A stretch of 64,000 nt of DNA from Clostridia bacterium (lineage in GTDB: Bacteria > Bacillota > Clostridia > Saccharofermentanales > Saccharofermentanaceae): positions 1 to 64,000 of the forward strand of contig JAEEWG010000016.1 in NCBI GenBank assembly GCA_016287245.1, in the 5' to 3' direction. A program made the position numbers and the translations under genes. Shown here piece by piece: positions 8,066-17,361 of the stretch. Below the pieces are notes generated by a model. It made no database searches and was not told where the DNA came from. It saw only the letters and a list, made by a program, of their open reading frames with translations. The first letter of the stretch is position 1, and each line of letters opens with the position of its first letter.

Positions 8066-9520
8066 GTGCTCAAAAGCAAGTACAGCCGGATCATCTCGAT
8101 CCTTATCCCGCTGACTTTATCGGCAGGCTTCGCTCTTTCTTTTACTCCTTTGGAGAAGGATACCGTGCGCGCGATCGATGAAACACCGGGCATTGTTCTG
8201 GGAACCAGAGCGCTTTCCGAGAATATGAATACTCCGGAGGCGGCGACTGTATTTCTTGGCACACATGATTCTGAAAAGCTTTCCTGGCGTGTGATCGGCT
8301 TTGATGGTGAGGGTGTCGCCTCTTCTTCGAACGAAGGTTGCGTCACGCTTCTTTCCGGCAAAGAAATCGGTGAGATCGGTGTATATAACAGAAACGACGA
8401 GGACGGAAACGCCTACGCGGGCTCGGTCCTTCAGAGCACGATCAACGGCATCTACGAAGATGACCTTATGGACCTCGACCTTCAGGGGACAGGCCTGATC
8501 TGCGGAAGGACTCTTCTAAGTGGTGAATATTCGGAAGAACTTCCTTATACCGACGGCATTTCCGGAAGGAAAGTCGAGAATGCGAAGCTGTGGCCTCTTT
8601 CTGCCAACGAAGCCTATGAGGTCTGTGACAGTATCCGCGCGATCGATCACTGGTACTGGCTAAGATCTCCGGGTCCTCTACACACGAGAGTCTATAACGT
8701 AAATAACATGGGCGTTGTGGATGCTGAGAGCTTCCCGCGCGTGACGACCGAGGACTACGTTCGTCCGGCCTTTAACCTTAACATGTCTTCCGTCCTTCTG
8801 ACGACCCCTCTTTCCGCTGAAAAAGAATCGAACTCTGTCGGTGCCTACTCGCTTGCTTCTGTTAAGCTGGTCCAAAATCCCGGGAACGAGTGGAAACTGA
8901 CGATCAGAGATAAGGACAGATCTGATTTTACTGCTTCCATGATCGGAGAGCGGACACTCATCCCCGGTAAGTTTGTAGATATCTCGTTTTCTGGCGGAAA
9001 AGAAGGGGAGAACGAATATATCTCGGCGATCCTTTCCGATATTTCCGGCAATATCCTATATTACGGCCGTCTGGCTAAAGGGCAGGAGAGCGGCATCGTG
9101 CAGGTGCGTATCCCGTACGAGGTGGAGGACGGCGAGTATGTCCTCATGATCTATTCCGAGCAGTGCAACGCATCGGATACGCCGGATCTGGCCTCTTCTT
9201 TTTCTGAATTTGCGATCACGATCGCAAGGCCTGCGCACGAGCTTTCCGATGTACGGAATCTGAAGGCCAGTGGTGCCGGCACGAATAAGGTCCGTCTTAC
9301 CTGGGATGCGGTCGAGGGCGCGGGCGGGTACCTTGTGTATGCTCAGAAGAGCGGGCAGTGCATCTACCTCGGCATGACTCGAAAAGGCACATCCTATATG
9401 GATGAAAAGGCACTGGATACGGAGTTTAACTACTATTTCGTATTCCCGTTCGTGGAAGATGAATATGGAGTCATGACCACCGGCGGATATGAGAACTATG
9501 CCTATGCCAAAGGTGTCTGA
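8066..9520 (+). CDS. Secreted DUF6273-like protein with one Fn3-like module
   Basis: 484 residues. A signal peptide (VLKSKYSRIISILIPLTLSA and following) precedes a domain with the pattern LSWRVIGFDGEG...TLLS...LWPLSANEA...YWLRSPG...VRPAFNLN, which I recognise as DUF6273-like. Next comes a beta-rich segment, and at the C-terminus a single Fn3-like module (nt about 9244-9517, YLVYAQKSGQCIYLGMT...YAYAKG). The GTG start at 8066 has GGAGG 7 nt upstream; a longer frame from 8015 has none. The next gene encodes a paralog with two Fn3-like modules. Probably extracellular; function unknown. Confidence 0.72.
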   Translation: MLKSKYSRIISILIPLTLSAGFALSFTPLEKDTVRAIDETPGIVLGTRALSENMNTPEAATVFLGTHDSEKLSWRVIGFDGEGVASSSNEGCVTLLSGKEIGEIGVYNRNDEDGNAYAGSVLQSTINGIYEDDLMDLDLQGTGLICGRTLLSGEYSEELPYTDGISGRKVENAKLWPLSANEAYEVCDSIRAIDHWYWLRSPGPLHTRVYNVNNMGVVDAESFPRVTTEDYVRPAFNLNMSSVLLTTPLSAEKESNSVGAYSLASVKLVQNPGNEWKLTIRDKDRSDFTASMIGERTLIPGKFVDISFSGGKEGENEYISAILSDISGNILYYGRLAKGQESGIVQVRIPYEVEDGEYVLMIYSEQCNASDTPDLASSFSEFAITIARPAHELSDVRNLKASGAGTNKVRLTWDAVEGAGGYLVYAQKSGQCIYLGMTRKGTSYMDEKALDTEFNYYFVFPFVEDEYGVMTTGGYENYAYAKGV

Positions 9521-9691
9521 TTTTTAGGATCGCGAAGTGAGGGACATCAATAATCCTTTACAAATATATTTCCCTGTGCGAAAATACAGGCAGGTTTTGG
9601 TTGGGAAATGACATGTATTAACGCAGCGCGCTCGCTTCCGAACGTGTTGCTTTTTTTATCAACAAGGGATTGTGAAACAGGAGGTATTTTG

Positions 9692-11365
9692 ATGAAAAAC
9701 GTAATGAAAAAGGCAACGGCACTGATCTTAAGTGCCATGATGACAGCGGGCATCTTCTCGTATTCGATGCCGAAGGATGAAACTGCTGTGAATGCGGCAA
9801 GTACGAACAAGGTTTTAGCATTCGGTGAGAACATGAAGACGATCCTGAAAACGGGCGCCAACACGGAGAATGCACCCATCGTCTATTTTGGATATAACAG
9901 TAACTTCTCAACTAATCTGGACTGGAATGTTGTCGGATTCGATGGGACCGGTGTTGCCCGTTCATCGAATTCCGGGTGTGCCACTCTTCTGGCAAGGCAT
10001 GTAATGGGACAAACCGAGTATGCGCATTTTGTCACAGGTATATATTCCTATTTATATAGCGAGTCTCTGCTAAAAAAATATGTGCAAGAACTTGCAGAAA
10101 AAGACACGACTGCCGAAGAAAAAAAGGTAATGAAAGAAAGAAACAACCTTGGCGCTTTTTGGCCCCTTGACATAACGGAAGCATCCGTGCTGGATTATTC
10201 ATTAAGATGCATCGATTATGGAAATGGCGCCAGTATGCCGATCGTTTGGAGTCTTCGTGATCAATATTACGGTACGCAGAACGCGTACGTCATGTTAAAT
10301 AGTGAAATCTCTATCCAGAATATTGATTCTCGCATATTCACCCGTCCGGCTTTCAATCTGGATCTGTCCCAGGTTGCCTATATCTCTTCTGCAAAAGACA
10401 TGAAATACGGGAAGATCGGGCAGCTGGATCCGGTTTCGGACTATTCCGGAAATGAATGGAAACTGGCCATATACGATGAAAACTATGCAAATTTTAAAGT
10501 CGTATACGACTGGGATCCGTCGAATATTACCGCAGGTGACACATTGGAGGTTATTTATACGTGTAATCGTGGTGCCAGAAACTGTTATATAACTGCTGTT
10601 ATTACCGACGAGAATGATAATGTCCTGAGATATGGCTATATTGGTACAAACATCTCCAGCGGTCCCTCTTACGGCGTCGAGGACCTTACGATCCCATCAG
10701 ATCTTGGTGCGGGAAAATATAAACTCAAGCTCTTCCAGAGGAACGTTAATGGTGACTACTGTACAGATACCGTCTCGAATATCGTGGATATCAATATCAC
10801 TGTAAAAGCAAATATTGGAAATGTCACCGGACTGAAGGCCGCCTCCGCCGGCAAGAATCAGGTGAAACTTACCTGGAATGCTGTAAAAGGCGCAGAAGGC
10901 TATCTCGTATATGCGCAGAAGAATAAAAAGTACGGTTATGTGGGCATGACGACTTCCGGTACAACATTTACGGATAAGAAGGCGCTGGACACAGACTACA
11001 ATTACTACTGGGTCTTTGCTTATGTAAAAGATTCCACAGGAAAGATGATCACCGGCGGCTGTGAGAAGTATGTTTATGCAAAGGGTGTATGCCTTGCAGT
11101 TACAGGACTTAAAGCATCTTCTGTCTCGGGTGGCGTGAAGCTCACCTGGACGGCAAGTTCCGGCGCGGAAGGGTATCTCGTCTATGGTATCCATCCGGGC
11201 GGATCCTACGAATACATCGGCATGACGACGCAGGGAACGACATTTACAGATAAGAAAGCCAGTAAGACCGACTGGAACTACTACTGGGTATTCCCGTATC
11301 ACAAAAACGGAAGCACGATGGTCGTCGGCGGAACCGCGAAGTACGTTTACGGCAAGGCGAAGTAA
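9692..11365 (+). CDS. Secreted DUF6273-like protein with two Fn3-like modules
   Basis: 557 residues. The signal peptide begins MKNVMKKATALILSAMMTAG. A DUF6273-like domain (LDWNVVGFDGTG ... FWPLDITEA ... FTRPAFNLDLS) follows, then a beta-rich segment (about 255-365), and two Fn3-like modules (nt about 10813-11083 and 11095-11362), nearly identical to those of the gene at the window start. ATG at 9692 has AGGAGG 7 nt upstream. It is paralogous to its upstream neighbour; the pair probably arose by duplication and diverged in the N-terminal half. A terminator follows. Likely cell-surface or secreted. Confidence 0.75.
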   Translation: MKNVMKKATALILSAMMTAGIFSYSMPKDETAVNAASTNKVLAFGENMKTILKTGANTENAPIVYFGYNSNFSTNLDWNVVGFDGTGVARSSNSGCATLLARHVMGQTEYAHFVTGIYSYLYSESLLKKYVQELAEKDTTAEEKKVMKERNNLGAFWPLDITEASVLDYSLRCIDYGNGASMPIVWSLRDQYYGTQNAYVMLNSEISIQNIDSRIFTRPAFNLDLSQVAYISSAKDMKYGKIGQLDPVSDYSGNEWKLAIYDENYANFKVVYDWDPSNITAGDTLEVIYTCNRGARNCYITAVITDENDNVLRYGYIGTNISSGPSYGVEDLTIPSDLGAGKYKLKLFQRNVNGDYCTDTVSNIVDINITVKANIGNVTGLKAASAGKNQVKLTWNAVKGAEGYLVYAQKNKKYGYVGMTTSGTTFTDKKALDTDYNYYWVFAYVKDSTGKMITGGCEKYVYAKGVCLAVTGLKASSVSGGVKLTWTASSGAEGYLVYGIHPGGSYEYIGMTTQGTTFTDKKASKTDWNYYWVFPYHKNGSTMVVGGTAKYVYGKAK

Positions 11366-11393
11366 GTAGGAAGAGGTAAGACACAGTAAAAAG

Positions 11394-11428
11394 GGAGATG
11401 CGCTGCTTTTTGCGGGGCATCTCCTTTT
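11394..11428 (+). terminator. Rho-independent terminator after the DUF6273-like pair
   Basis: Stem GGAGATGC (11394-11401) with GCATCTCC (11417-11424), followed by TTTT. A-rich flank upstream extends the pairing. Confidence 0.7.
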
Positions 11429-11472
11429 CGATTAACGAAGTGATGTGCAAGTGGCATTCATAAGAAGTTGAG

Positions 11473-11485
11473 GGTATAATATACC
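11473..11485. promoter_or_regulatory. 13-bp perfect palindrome overlapping a -10 box
   Basis: GGTATAATATACC is a perfect inverted repeat that contains the TATAAT (11475-11480) of the candidate promoter for the DUF4364 gene. An operator here would block RNA polymerase. The downstream product has a predicted helix-turn-helix, so autoregulation is possible but unproven. Confidence 0.4.
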
Positions 11486-11512
11486 GTACCACGTTTTTAA
11501 AGGAGCGAGTTC

Positions 11513-12064
11513 ATGGCCAATACAGATCTGCCAAATGCGAAGATCATTATCCTTTACATCCTGTCGAAGGTCAGCAGTATCCCGTCATCGAAGCTGATGG
11601 ACTGCGCGGTCGAATCGCTCTATATGGACTATTTCCTGTTTTCCCAGGCGAAAAAAGAACTTCTCGATCAGCACCTGATGACCGAGGGTGAGAGAAAAGG
11701 CGAGATGCGTAAGGATGCATCGGGAAAGACGGTCCTTTCCTGCGATATCACGCCGGAGGGCTCGGAGATCCTGAATCGTCTTCTGCCGTCGGTTCCGGCC
11801 GGGATCCGTGCGTACTTAAGTTCCGCATCGAAGTCCTGGCGTCACGATGCAAAAGAATCCCAGAGCGTGTATGCCGAGTATTCTCCGAACGATGAGGGGA
11901 CCTGGGAGGTCGATCTGCGCCTTATTGAAAACGGAGCGACGACATTTTCCCTGAACTGGAACGCCCCTTCGGAAGAGGCGGCGGAAAGGACCTGCAGAAG
12001 GTGGAAGGAAGCGACAGCAAAAACGTATGTGGAGATTATCCGGCTCCTGTCCGAAAACCGCTGA
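11513..12064 (+). CDS. DUF4364 family protein, winged-helix regulator-like
   Basis: 183 residues. The N-terminal about 90 residues (KIIILYILSKVSSIPSSKLM...YFLFSQAKKELLDQHLM...ITPEGSEIL) have the pattern of a PadR/MarR-like winged helix. The C-terminal half is a beta-rich domain typical of DUF4364, common in Clostridia. The ATG has AGGAG 7 nt upstream, and a palindrome overlaps its -10. It is monocistronic, between two terminator or promoter regions. Regulatory role is inferred; targets are unknown. Confidence 0.8.
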   Translation: MANTDLPNAKIIILYILSKVSSIPSSKLMDCAVESLYMDYFLFSQAKKELLDQHLMTEGERKGEMRKDASGKTVLSCDITPEGSEILNRLLPSVPAGIRAYLSSASKSWRHDAKESQSVYAEYSPNDEGTWEVDLRLIENGATTFSLNWNAPSEEAAERTCRRWKEATAKTYVEIIRLLSENR

Positions 12065-12219
12065 AAAGGAGCGGAACTTTTCGAAAAATGAGAAATCACT
12101 TAACCGATTTCGACGCCCAATTTTTCTTGACAAATTATAAAAACTCGCTGTTTGCACGAAATTCTTAATGAATTCTTACGGTTTTTCAGCGCTTTGCGCC
12201 GTGCGCTCTTTTGCTTTCA

Positions 12220-12228
12220 TGGTATACT
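12220..12228 (+). promoter_or_regulatory. Extended -10 promoter of pgi
   Basis: TGG-TATACT, 55 nt before the pgi ATG, no good -35. A further TTGACA at 12127 has no matching -10. Confidence 0.5.
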
Positions 12229-12282
12229 GAAAACGGTGTGAGGACACCGAAACTTTCAAAAATGAGAATGAGGAGAATTTTT

Positions 12283-13629
12283 ATGATCAGTCTTGATACA
12301 TCCAACATTATGCCTTTTATTTCCGAAGGCGAAATGGAAAAGATGCTGCCCCAGGTCGAAGTGGCACACAACATGCTTCACAAGAAGACCGGCCCCGGCA
12401 GTGATTTCCTTGGCTGGGTAGAGCTTCCCAGTAAGTATGACAAAAACGAGTTTATCCGTATCCGCAAGGCAGCGACGAAGATCAGAAAGGATTCCGATGT
12501 TCTCTTAGTCATCGGTATCGGTGGTTCCTATCTGGGCGCTCGTGCTGCGATCGAGCTCCTTTCCCATTCTTTTGCAAATGTAGCGCAGAAGAAAGTCAGA
12601 AAAGCTCCGATGGTTCTTTTCTGCGGTAATTCCATCAGCGCGACATACCTTGCTGACCTGATGGATCTTCTCGAAGGAAAGAGAGTTTCCGTAAACATCA
12701 TCTCCAAGTCCGGTACGACAACTGAGCCGGCGATCGCTTTCCGTATCATCCGTGCTTACATGGAAGAAAAGTACGGTAAGGAAGAAGCTCGTCAGAGAAT
12801 TTACGCTACAACAGATAAGGCTAAGGGAGCCCTGAAGGGTCTCGCTACCAAGGAAGGTTACGAGACATTCGTAGTACCGGATGACGTCGGAGGACGTTTC
12901 TCCGTTCTGACAGCTGTAGGTCTTCTGCCGATCGCGGTGGCAGGTATCGACATCCGTCAGCTCATGACAGGTGCGAGAGATGCTTCCCGTGACTTTAAGA
13001 AGGTAGATATGGAGAACGACTGCTACAAGTACGCAATCGCCAGAAACTGCCTGCTGCGCCGTGGTTACACCACAGAAGTCATGGTCAACTACGAGCCTTC
13101 TTTCCACTTCATGACTGAATGGTGGAAGCAGCTCTATGGTGAGTCCGAAGGTAAAGACGGCAGAGGTATCTTCCCGGCCGGTGTCGATAACACGACAGAC
13201 CTTCACTCCATGGGCCAGTACATCCAGGACGGTAAGAGAATGCTCTTTGAGACCGTTGTTGTCATCGATAAGGCACGTCGTTCCTTCAAGATCCCGAACG
13301 ATCCGGAAAACCTCGACGGCCTCAACTTCCTGTCCGGTATGGACATGAACGAAGTGAACCTCAAGGCGATGCAGGGTACCGTTCTTGCGCACGTTGACGG
13401 TAAGGTCCCGAACCTCATCATCCACGTTCCGGAACTCAACGAATACTGGCTCGGCCAGCTCATCTACTTCTTCGAGAAGGCCTGCGGTATCTCCGGTTAC
13501 CTCAACTCCGTAAATCCGTTCAACCAGCCGGGTGTAGAAGCTTATAAGAAGAACATGTTCGCTCTTCTCGGTAAGCCGGGCTATGAGGCAGAGAAGAAGG
13601 CTCTGGAGAAGCGCCTGAAGAATAAGTAA
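12283..13629 (+). CDS. pgi: Glucose-6-phosphate isomerase
   Basis: 448 residues, the size of the short Firmicutes form. It interconverts glucose 6-phosphate and fructose 6-phosphate in glycolysis. Seen: sugar-phosphate site [44 protein letters not shown] and the C-terminal [22 protein letters not shown] 12283 has AGGAG 7 nt upstream; the 24 codons upstream in the same frame overlap the promoter and are not coding. It is monocistronic with its own terminator. Confidence 0.97.
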   Translation: MISLDTSNIMPFISEGEMEKMLPQVEVAHNMLHKKTGPGSDFLGWVELPSKYDKNEFIRIRKAATKIRKDSDVLLVIGIGGSYLGARAAIELLSHSFANVAQKKVRKAPMVLFCGNSISATYLADLMDLLEGKRVSVNIISKSGTTTEPAIAFRIIRAYMEEKYGKEEARQRIYATTDKAKGALKGLATKEGYETFVVPDDVGGRFSVLTAVGLLPIAVAGIDIRQLMTGARDASRDFKKVDMENDCYKYAIARNCLLRRGYTTEVMVNYEPSFHFMTEWWKQLYGESEGKDGRGIFPAGVDNTTDLHSMGQYIQDGKRMLFETVVVIDKARRSFKIPNDPENLDGLNFLSGMDMNEVNLKAMQGTVLAHVDGKVPNLIIHVPELNEYWLGQLIYFFEKACGISGYLNSVNPFNQPGVEAYKKNMFALLGKPGYEAEKKALEKRLKNK

Positions 13630-13659
13630 TTTACGCTTATCACAGAATTGCAGAAAAAC

Positions 13660-13690
13660 GGGTGTCTCCCATGAGGCACCCTTTTCTTTT
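13660..13690 (+). terminator. Rho-independent terminator of pgi
   Basis: GGGTGTCTC (13660-13668), CCAT loop, GAGGCACCC (13673-13681), then TTTTCTTTT. Nine base pairs with one G-T. Confidence 0.85.
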
Positions 13691-13779
13691 CCTGTGGACG
13701 TATGCCGCAAACGATTAGGACAATCCCCGCGTTTTGCAGTAAAATATAGAGCAGAAACCGAAGGAGAATGGATCCGTAC

Positions 13780-15726
13780 ATGAAGAATTATCCCGTGCCG
13801 CTTAGTAAATCCGACCTGATGTCGGTCGAAAGTCCCGCCAGATATGTCGGAGGCGAGTTTAATGCTGTCATCAAGGAAGATATGATGGAGCAGCTGGAGA
13901 AAACAGGCGAAACGTCCTATGTGCGATTCGCTTTCTGCTTCCCGGATATCTACGAGATCGGCATGAGCAACCTTGCTCTTCAGATCCTCTATCACGTGTT
14001 GAATGAGAGCGATTTCGTCGCGTGTGAACGCGCCTTTTCGCCCTGGTTCGATATGGATAAGATCCTAAGGGAGAAGGATATTCCGCTATATTCTCAGGAG
14101 ACGAAGACGCCGCTTTGCGATTTTGATATCCTCGGTTTCACGCTCGGCTACGAGATGTGCTACACCAATGTGCTGCAGATGTTAGATCTCGGGCGGATCC
14201 CGCTTCTGGCCAAAGACAGAGGCGAGGACGATCCGGTCATCTGCTGCGGCGGTCCGTGCGCGTATAATGTCGAGCCGATGGCGGACTTTTTCGATATCGC
14301 CATGATGGGCGAGGGCGAGGAGATGATCCTCGAGCTTTGCGAAAAGATCCGAGAATATAAACTTTCAAAAAACACCGATCATCCGATGACGCGTTCTGAG
14401 CTTCTCCGGAACTGTGATGCGATCGAAGGCATCTATGTCCCGTCGCTCTATGAAGTCTCCTACTCGAAAAGCTCCTGTCCCGGTGATGCCGGATCAGACG
14501 GGGTGATCCCTGCGGGTGCCCACGTCAAGCCGCTTTTCGACGACGTAAAAAAGACGATCAAAAAGCGCATCATCAAGGACCTGGATTCCTGCACATATCC
14601 GACCTCGCCGGTCGTATCGAATATGCGTGTCGTTCACGACCGTTCCTATCTTGAAGTCTTCCGCGGCTGTATCCGCGGCTGCCGCTTCTGTCAGGCCGGA
14701 TTCATCTACCGCCCGGTAAGAGAGAAGTCAGTCGAGGTGCTCTGCGAGCAGGGAAGACAGCTCGAGAAGAACACGGGCTACGATGAGATGGGACTTCTTT
14801 CGCTGGCCACATCTGACTACACCAGGTTCCCGGAACTTGCCGAGAATCTTCTTTCCACATTCGAAGGCCACCACACGAGCCTTTCCCTCCCGTCCCTGCG
14901 TCTCGATTCTTTCTCCCTCGATCTGATGGAAAAGGTCCAGAGCACGAGAAAGTCGGGTCTGACGTTCGCTCCGGAAGCGGGCACGCAGCGCCTTCGTGAT
15001 GTCATCAATAAAAACATTAAGGAAGAGGATATCTTCTCGGCGCTCCGTCTGGCCTTCATGGGCGGCTGGAGCACCGTAAAGCTTTACTTCATGCTCGGCC
15101 TTCCGACCGAGACGGATGAGGATGTCCTCGGGATCGCAGATCTTGCTTCGCGTATCGAAAAGCTCTATTACGATATCGGAAGAGAGACGGGCCAGAAGAT
15201 GCGAAGACTCGAGATCACAGTCAGTACGTCGCTTTTCATTCCGAAGCCGTTTACGCCTTTCCAGTGGGAACCGCAGAACAGTAAAGAGGAACTCATGAGA
15301 AAGCAGAGGCTTCTCAAAGATCATATCCGCAGCAGGAACATCCGCTATGCATGGCACGATTTTGATTCCTCTGTCTGGGAGGTCGTGCTCGCCAGAGGCG
15401 ACCGCCGCCTGGGTCCTGTGCTGCTTGAGGGCTATAGGGCCGGGCACTTCTTCGATGCCTGGGACGATCACTTCCGTCTTTCGGAATGGGTCGAGATACT
15501 CGAAAAGCACGGCATGAAGATCGAAGATTTTTCCAGAGAATATTCCGAGGAAGAGGTCCTTGCCTGGGACCACGTGAGCGTGGGTGTCAGCAAGAAGTTC
15601 CTGCTTTCGGAAAGACATAAGGCGCACGAGGAGACGACCACTCCGTCCTGCCGTGAGCACTGCTCCGGCTGCGGAGCCGCTACCTGGGGCGTCGGCGAAT
15701 GCTTCGCGAAAAGAGGTGAGGCCTGA
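13780..15726 (+). CDS. B12-binding-type radical SAM protein, TIGR03960-like
   Basis: 648 residues. The N-terminal half contains a cobalamin-binding-like domain (FPDIYEIGMSNLALQILYHV). The radical SAM core follows, with cluster ligands C297, C301 and C304 in FRGCIRGCRFCQAGF. A cysteine-rich tail (CREHCSGCGAATWGVGECF) closes the protein. It pairs with the next gene (1-nt overlap), as this family usually does. The exact reaction of the family is not established to my knowledge. Start: ATG 13780 lies 13 nt after AAGGAG; the in-frame ATG at 13768 lies only 1 nt after it and is less likely. Confidence 0.85.
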   Translation: MKNYPVPLSKSDLMSVESPARYVGGEFNAVIKEDMMEQLEKTGETSYVRFAFCFPDIYEIGMSNLALQILYHVLNESDFVACERAFSPWFDMDKILREKDIPLYSQETKTPLCDFDILGFTLGYEMCYTNVLQMLDLGRIPLLAKDRGEDDPVICCGGPCAYNVEPMADFFDIAMMGEGEEMILELCEKIREYKLSKNTDHPMTRSELLRNCDAIEGIYVPSLYEVSYSKSSCPGDAGSDGVIPAGAHVKPLFDDVKKTIKKRIIKDLDSCTYPTSPVVSNMRVVHDRSYLEVFRGCIRGCRFCQAGFIYRPVREKSVEVLCEQGRQLEKNTGYDEMGLLSLATSDYTRFPELAENLLSTFEGHHTSLSLPSLRLDSFSLDLMEKVQSTRKSGLTFAPEAGTQRLRDVINKNIKEEDIFSALRLAFMGGWSTVKLYFMLGLPTETDEDVLGIADLASRIEKLYYDIGRETGQKMRRLEITVSTSLFIPKPFTPFQWEPQNSKEELMRKQRLLKDHIRSRNIRYAWHDFDSSVWEVVLARGDRRLGPVLLEGYRAGHFFDAWDDHFRLSEWVEILEKHGMKIEDFSREYSEEEVLAWDHVSVGVSKKFLLSERHKAHEETTTPSCREHCSGCGAATWGVGECFAKRGEA

Positions 15727-16460
15727 TGCTTCAGAGTGAACGCGAAAAGATGATGACCATGCAGCCGCACCAGACGGCATATGTCCAGCGGGCAAGCTTC
15801 GTTAGAGAAGGTGCGACGACCTTCCTCGGGCACTTAGACCTCATGACCTGCTTTGAAAGAGCCGCCAGAAGGGCGGAGCTTCCGATCCTTTATTCCCAGG
15901 GCTATAATCCCCGTCCCATGATGGTCTTTGCCCTTCCTTTAGGCGTCGGCATCGAGACGAGGTGCGACTATCTGGACGTGTCATTGAACAGGCCCTACGA
16001 TGCGGATCTTTTCGTAAAGGAACTGAATACGTATCTTCCGGACGGTCTTCGGATCTTAAAGTCGAAGGCGATCCCGGAGCCGAAAGACAGCATCATGTCG
16101 ATCGTCACTACCGCGAGTTACCGTTTCGAGGCAAAAGGCATCCGCGAGGCGATGGAAAAGGCCATGCAGCAGGAGTCCCTTATCGTAACGAAGATCGCGA
16201 AGGGAAAAGAAAAGCAGACCGATATCCGCCCGCTTCTGATCTCGCTGTCGCAGGCCAGTGACGGGGATCCGGACAGCGTGGAATTCTATGCTTTTGCCGG
16301 CTCCGAAAGGAACGTCAGACCGGATCTGATCTTAGGAAGCTTAAGTAGATACTGCGGCATGGATCCGGAAAAAGCGGAGAACGCAAGAGTCATCCGCTTA
16401 GGTCTTTTCTCCGGGGAATATCCGCGCATCGTTCCCATCTCGGACGTGGAGGTGCGGTAA
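15726..16460 (+). CDS. DUF2344 / TIGR03936 radical SAM-associated protein
   Basis: 244 residues with the hallmark opening (ASFVREGATTFLGHLDLMTCFERAARRAELPILYSQGYNPRP). Family members accompany TIGR03960 radical SAM enzymes as a separate gene or a fused C-terminal domain. Start ATG overlaps the upstream stop (TGATG) with GAGGTGAGG just upstream. In many Firmicutes this pair precedes an RNase G gene and rplU/rpmA; those are not here. Confidence 0.85.
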   Translation: MLQSEREKMMTMQPHQTAYVQRASFVREGATTFLGHLDLMTCFERAARRAELPILYSQGYNPRPMMVFALPLGVGIETRCDYLDVSLNRPYDADLFVKELNTYLPDGLRILKSKAIPEPKDSIMSIVTTASYRFEAKGIREAMEKAMQQESLIVTKIAKGKEKQTDIRPLLISLSQASDGDPDSVEFYAFAGSERNVRPDLILGSLSRYCGMDPEKAENARVIRLGLFSGEYPRIVPISDVEVR

Positions 16461-16472
16461 ATCACGCCTACA

Positions 16473-16501
16473 TTGTTTTTTAGCGCGGTTTCGTGTATGA
16501 T
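16473..16501 (+). promoter_or_regulatory. Promoter of the marR-acp-lipid kinase genes
   Basis: TTGTTT, 17-nt spacer, TATGAT, about 30 nt before the start codon of the regulator gene. Confidence 0.5.
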
Positions 16502-16531
16502 TTTCTTATGTGTGAAAGAGGGGATAATAAG

Positions 16532-17029
16532 ATGGATGCGGTAGAGAAAGATTTCGCGGAAAGCCTGCTTCATATATTCGACAACGTTCTGCTTACAGAG
16601 GAAATGGCCCTCTCGAAAGGCTATTTTTCCGATCTTTCCATCGCGGAACTGCATACCCTCAATGCCATAGGTCCTTATGAGGCCAGAACGATGACCGAGA
16701 CGGCGAATATCCTCGGCATTACGATCGGCACACTGACGGTCGCGGTCGACCGCCTCGTGAAGAAAAAATATGTCGAGCGCCAGAGAGATACGAAGGACAG
16801 ACGTATCGTCCGCATCTCCCTGACCCGCCAGGGAAAGCTCGCGTACCGCATGCATTCCAAGTTCCACAGAGTCCTCGTCAAGCGTATCATGGACCCGCTC
16901 TCGGAAGAAGAGAGGAAGATCCTTACAAGAACGATCACGGAGATCGATTCTTTTGTCGAGGAACAGTATAAGAAGTACAGCAGCGGAGAACAGTATAAGA
17001 AGATCGTCCGTGACGATACGGAGGTATGA
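16532..17029 (+). CDS. MarR-family transcriptional regulator, possibly FabT-like
   Basis: 165 residues with a MarR winged helix: LSIAELHTLNAIG, recognition region ARTMTETANILGITIGTLTV, wing DRRIVRISLTRQGKLAY. ATG 16532 has GAGGGG 8 nt upstream. A stand-alone acyl carrier protein follows 1 nt later, which suggests a regulator of lipid metabolism similar in role to FabT of lactic bacteria. This is a context inference; no operator was identified. Confidence 0.85.
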   Translation: MDAVEKDFAESLLHIFDNVLLTEEMALSKGYFSDLSIAELHTLNAIGPYEARTMTETANILGITIGTLTVAVDRLVKKKYVERQRDTKDRRIVRISLTRQGKLAYRMHSKFHRVLVKRIMDPLSEEERKILTRTITEIDSFVEEQYKKYSSGEQYKKIVRDDTEV

Positions 17030-17030
17030 T

Positions 17031-17336
17031 ATGGATAACTCGAAGAAAAAGACGGTAGAGCCTTCGGAGGAGGGCGGAAAGCCAGCAGCAGGCTTCAACA
17101 GAAAAGAGATCTTCGATGTCTTAAGCTCCATGCTTTCGGAACTTCTGGACATGAAGAAAGAGTCCTTTTCGGAAGATACCATGATCTTCGAAGAATTGCC
17201 TCTGGATTCGCTTCAGCTCTATGAACTGGTCGTGGATCTCGAAGAGAAGTTCTCTATCCGGATCCCCGATGAAGCCATTGAGAAGATCCAGTCCGTCGGC
17301 GATGTGGTGGACATGATCGCCAATGCGGAAAAATAA
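17031..17336 (+). CDS. Acyl carrier protein
   Basis: 101 residues. The phosphopantetheine site is LDSLQ with S60 (DSLQ rather than the usual DSLD/DSLE). The four-helix carrier fold spans about 25-100, and an extra polar N-terminus of about 22 residues makes it longer than a standard 77-residue AcpP. ATG 17031 has GGAGG 6 nt upstream. It sits between a MarR regulator and a lipid kinase, near PlsC and an acyl-activating enzyme. It may be a specialised carrier rather than the main fatty-acid-synthesis AcpP. Confidence 0.88.
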   Translation: MDNSKKKTVEPSEEGGKPAAGFNRKEIFDVLSSMLSELLDMKKESFSEDTMIFEELPLDSLQLYELVVDLEEKFSIRIPDEAIEKIQSVGDVVDMIANAEK

Positions 17337-17361
17337 GAAAACGATATAGCGGAGACGAACT

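Noticed and set aside
12505..13995. 496-codon open frame on the minus strand
   Set aside because: It lies opposite pgi and the start of the radical SAM gene, has no ribosome site, and its translation shows no protein motif; pgi is certain on the other strand.
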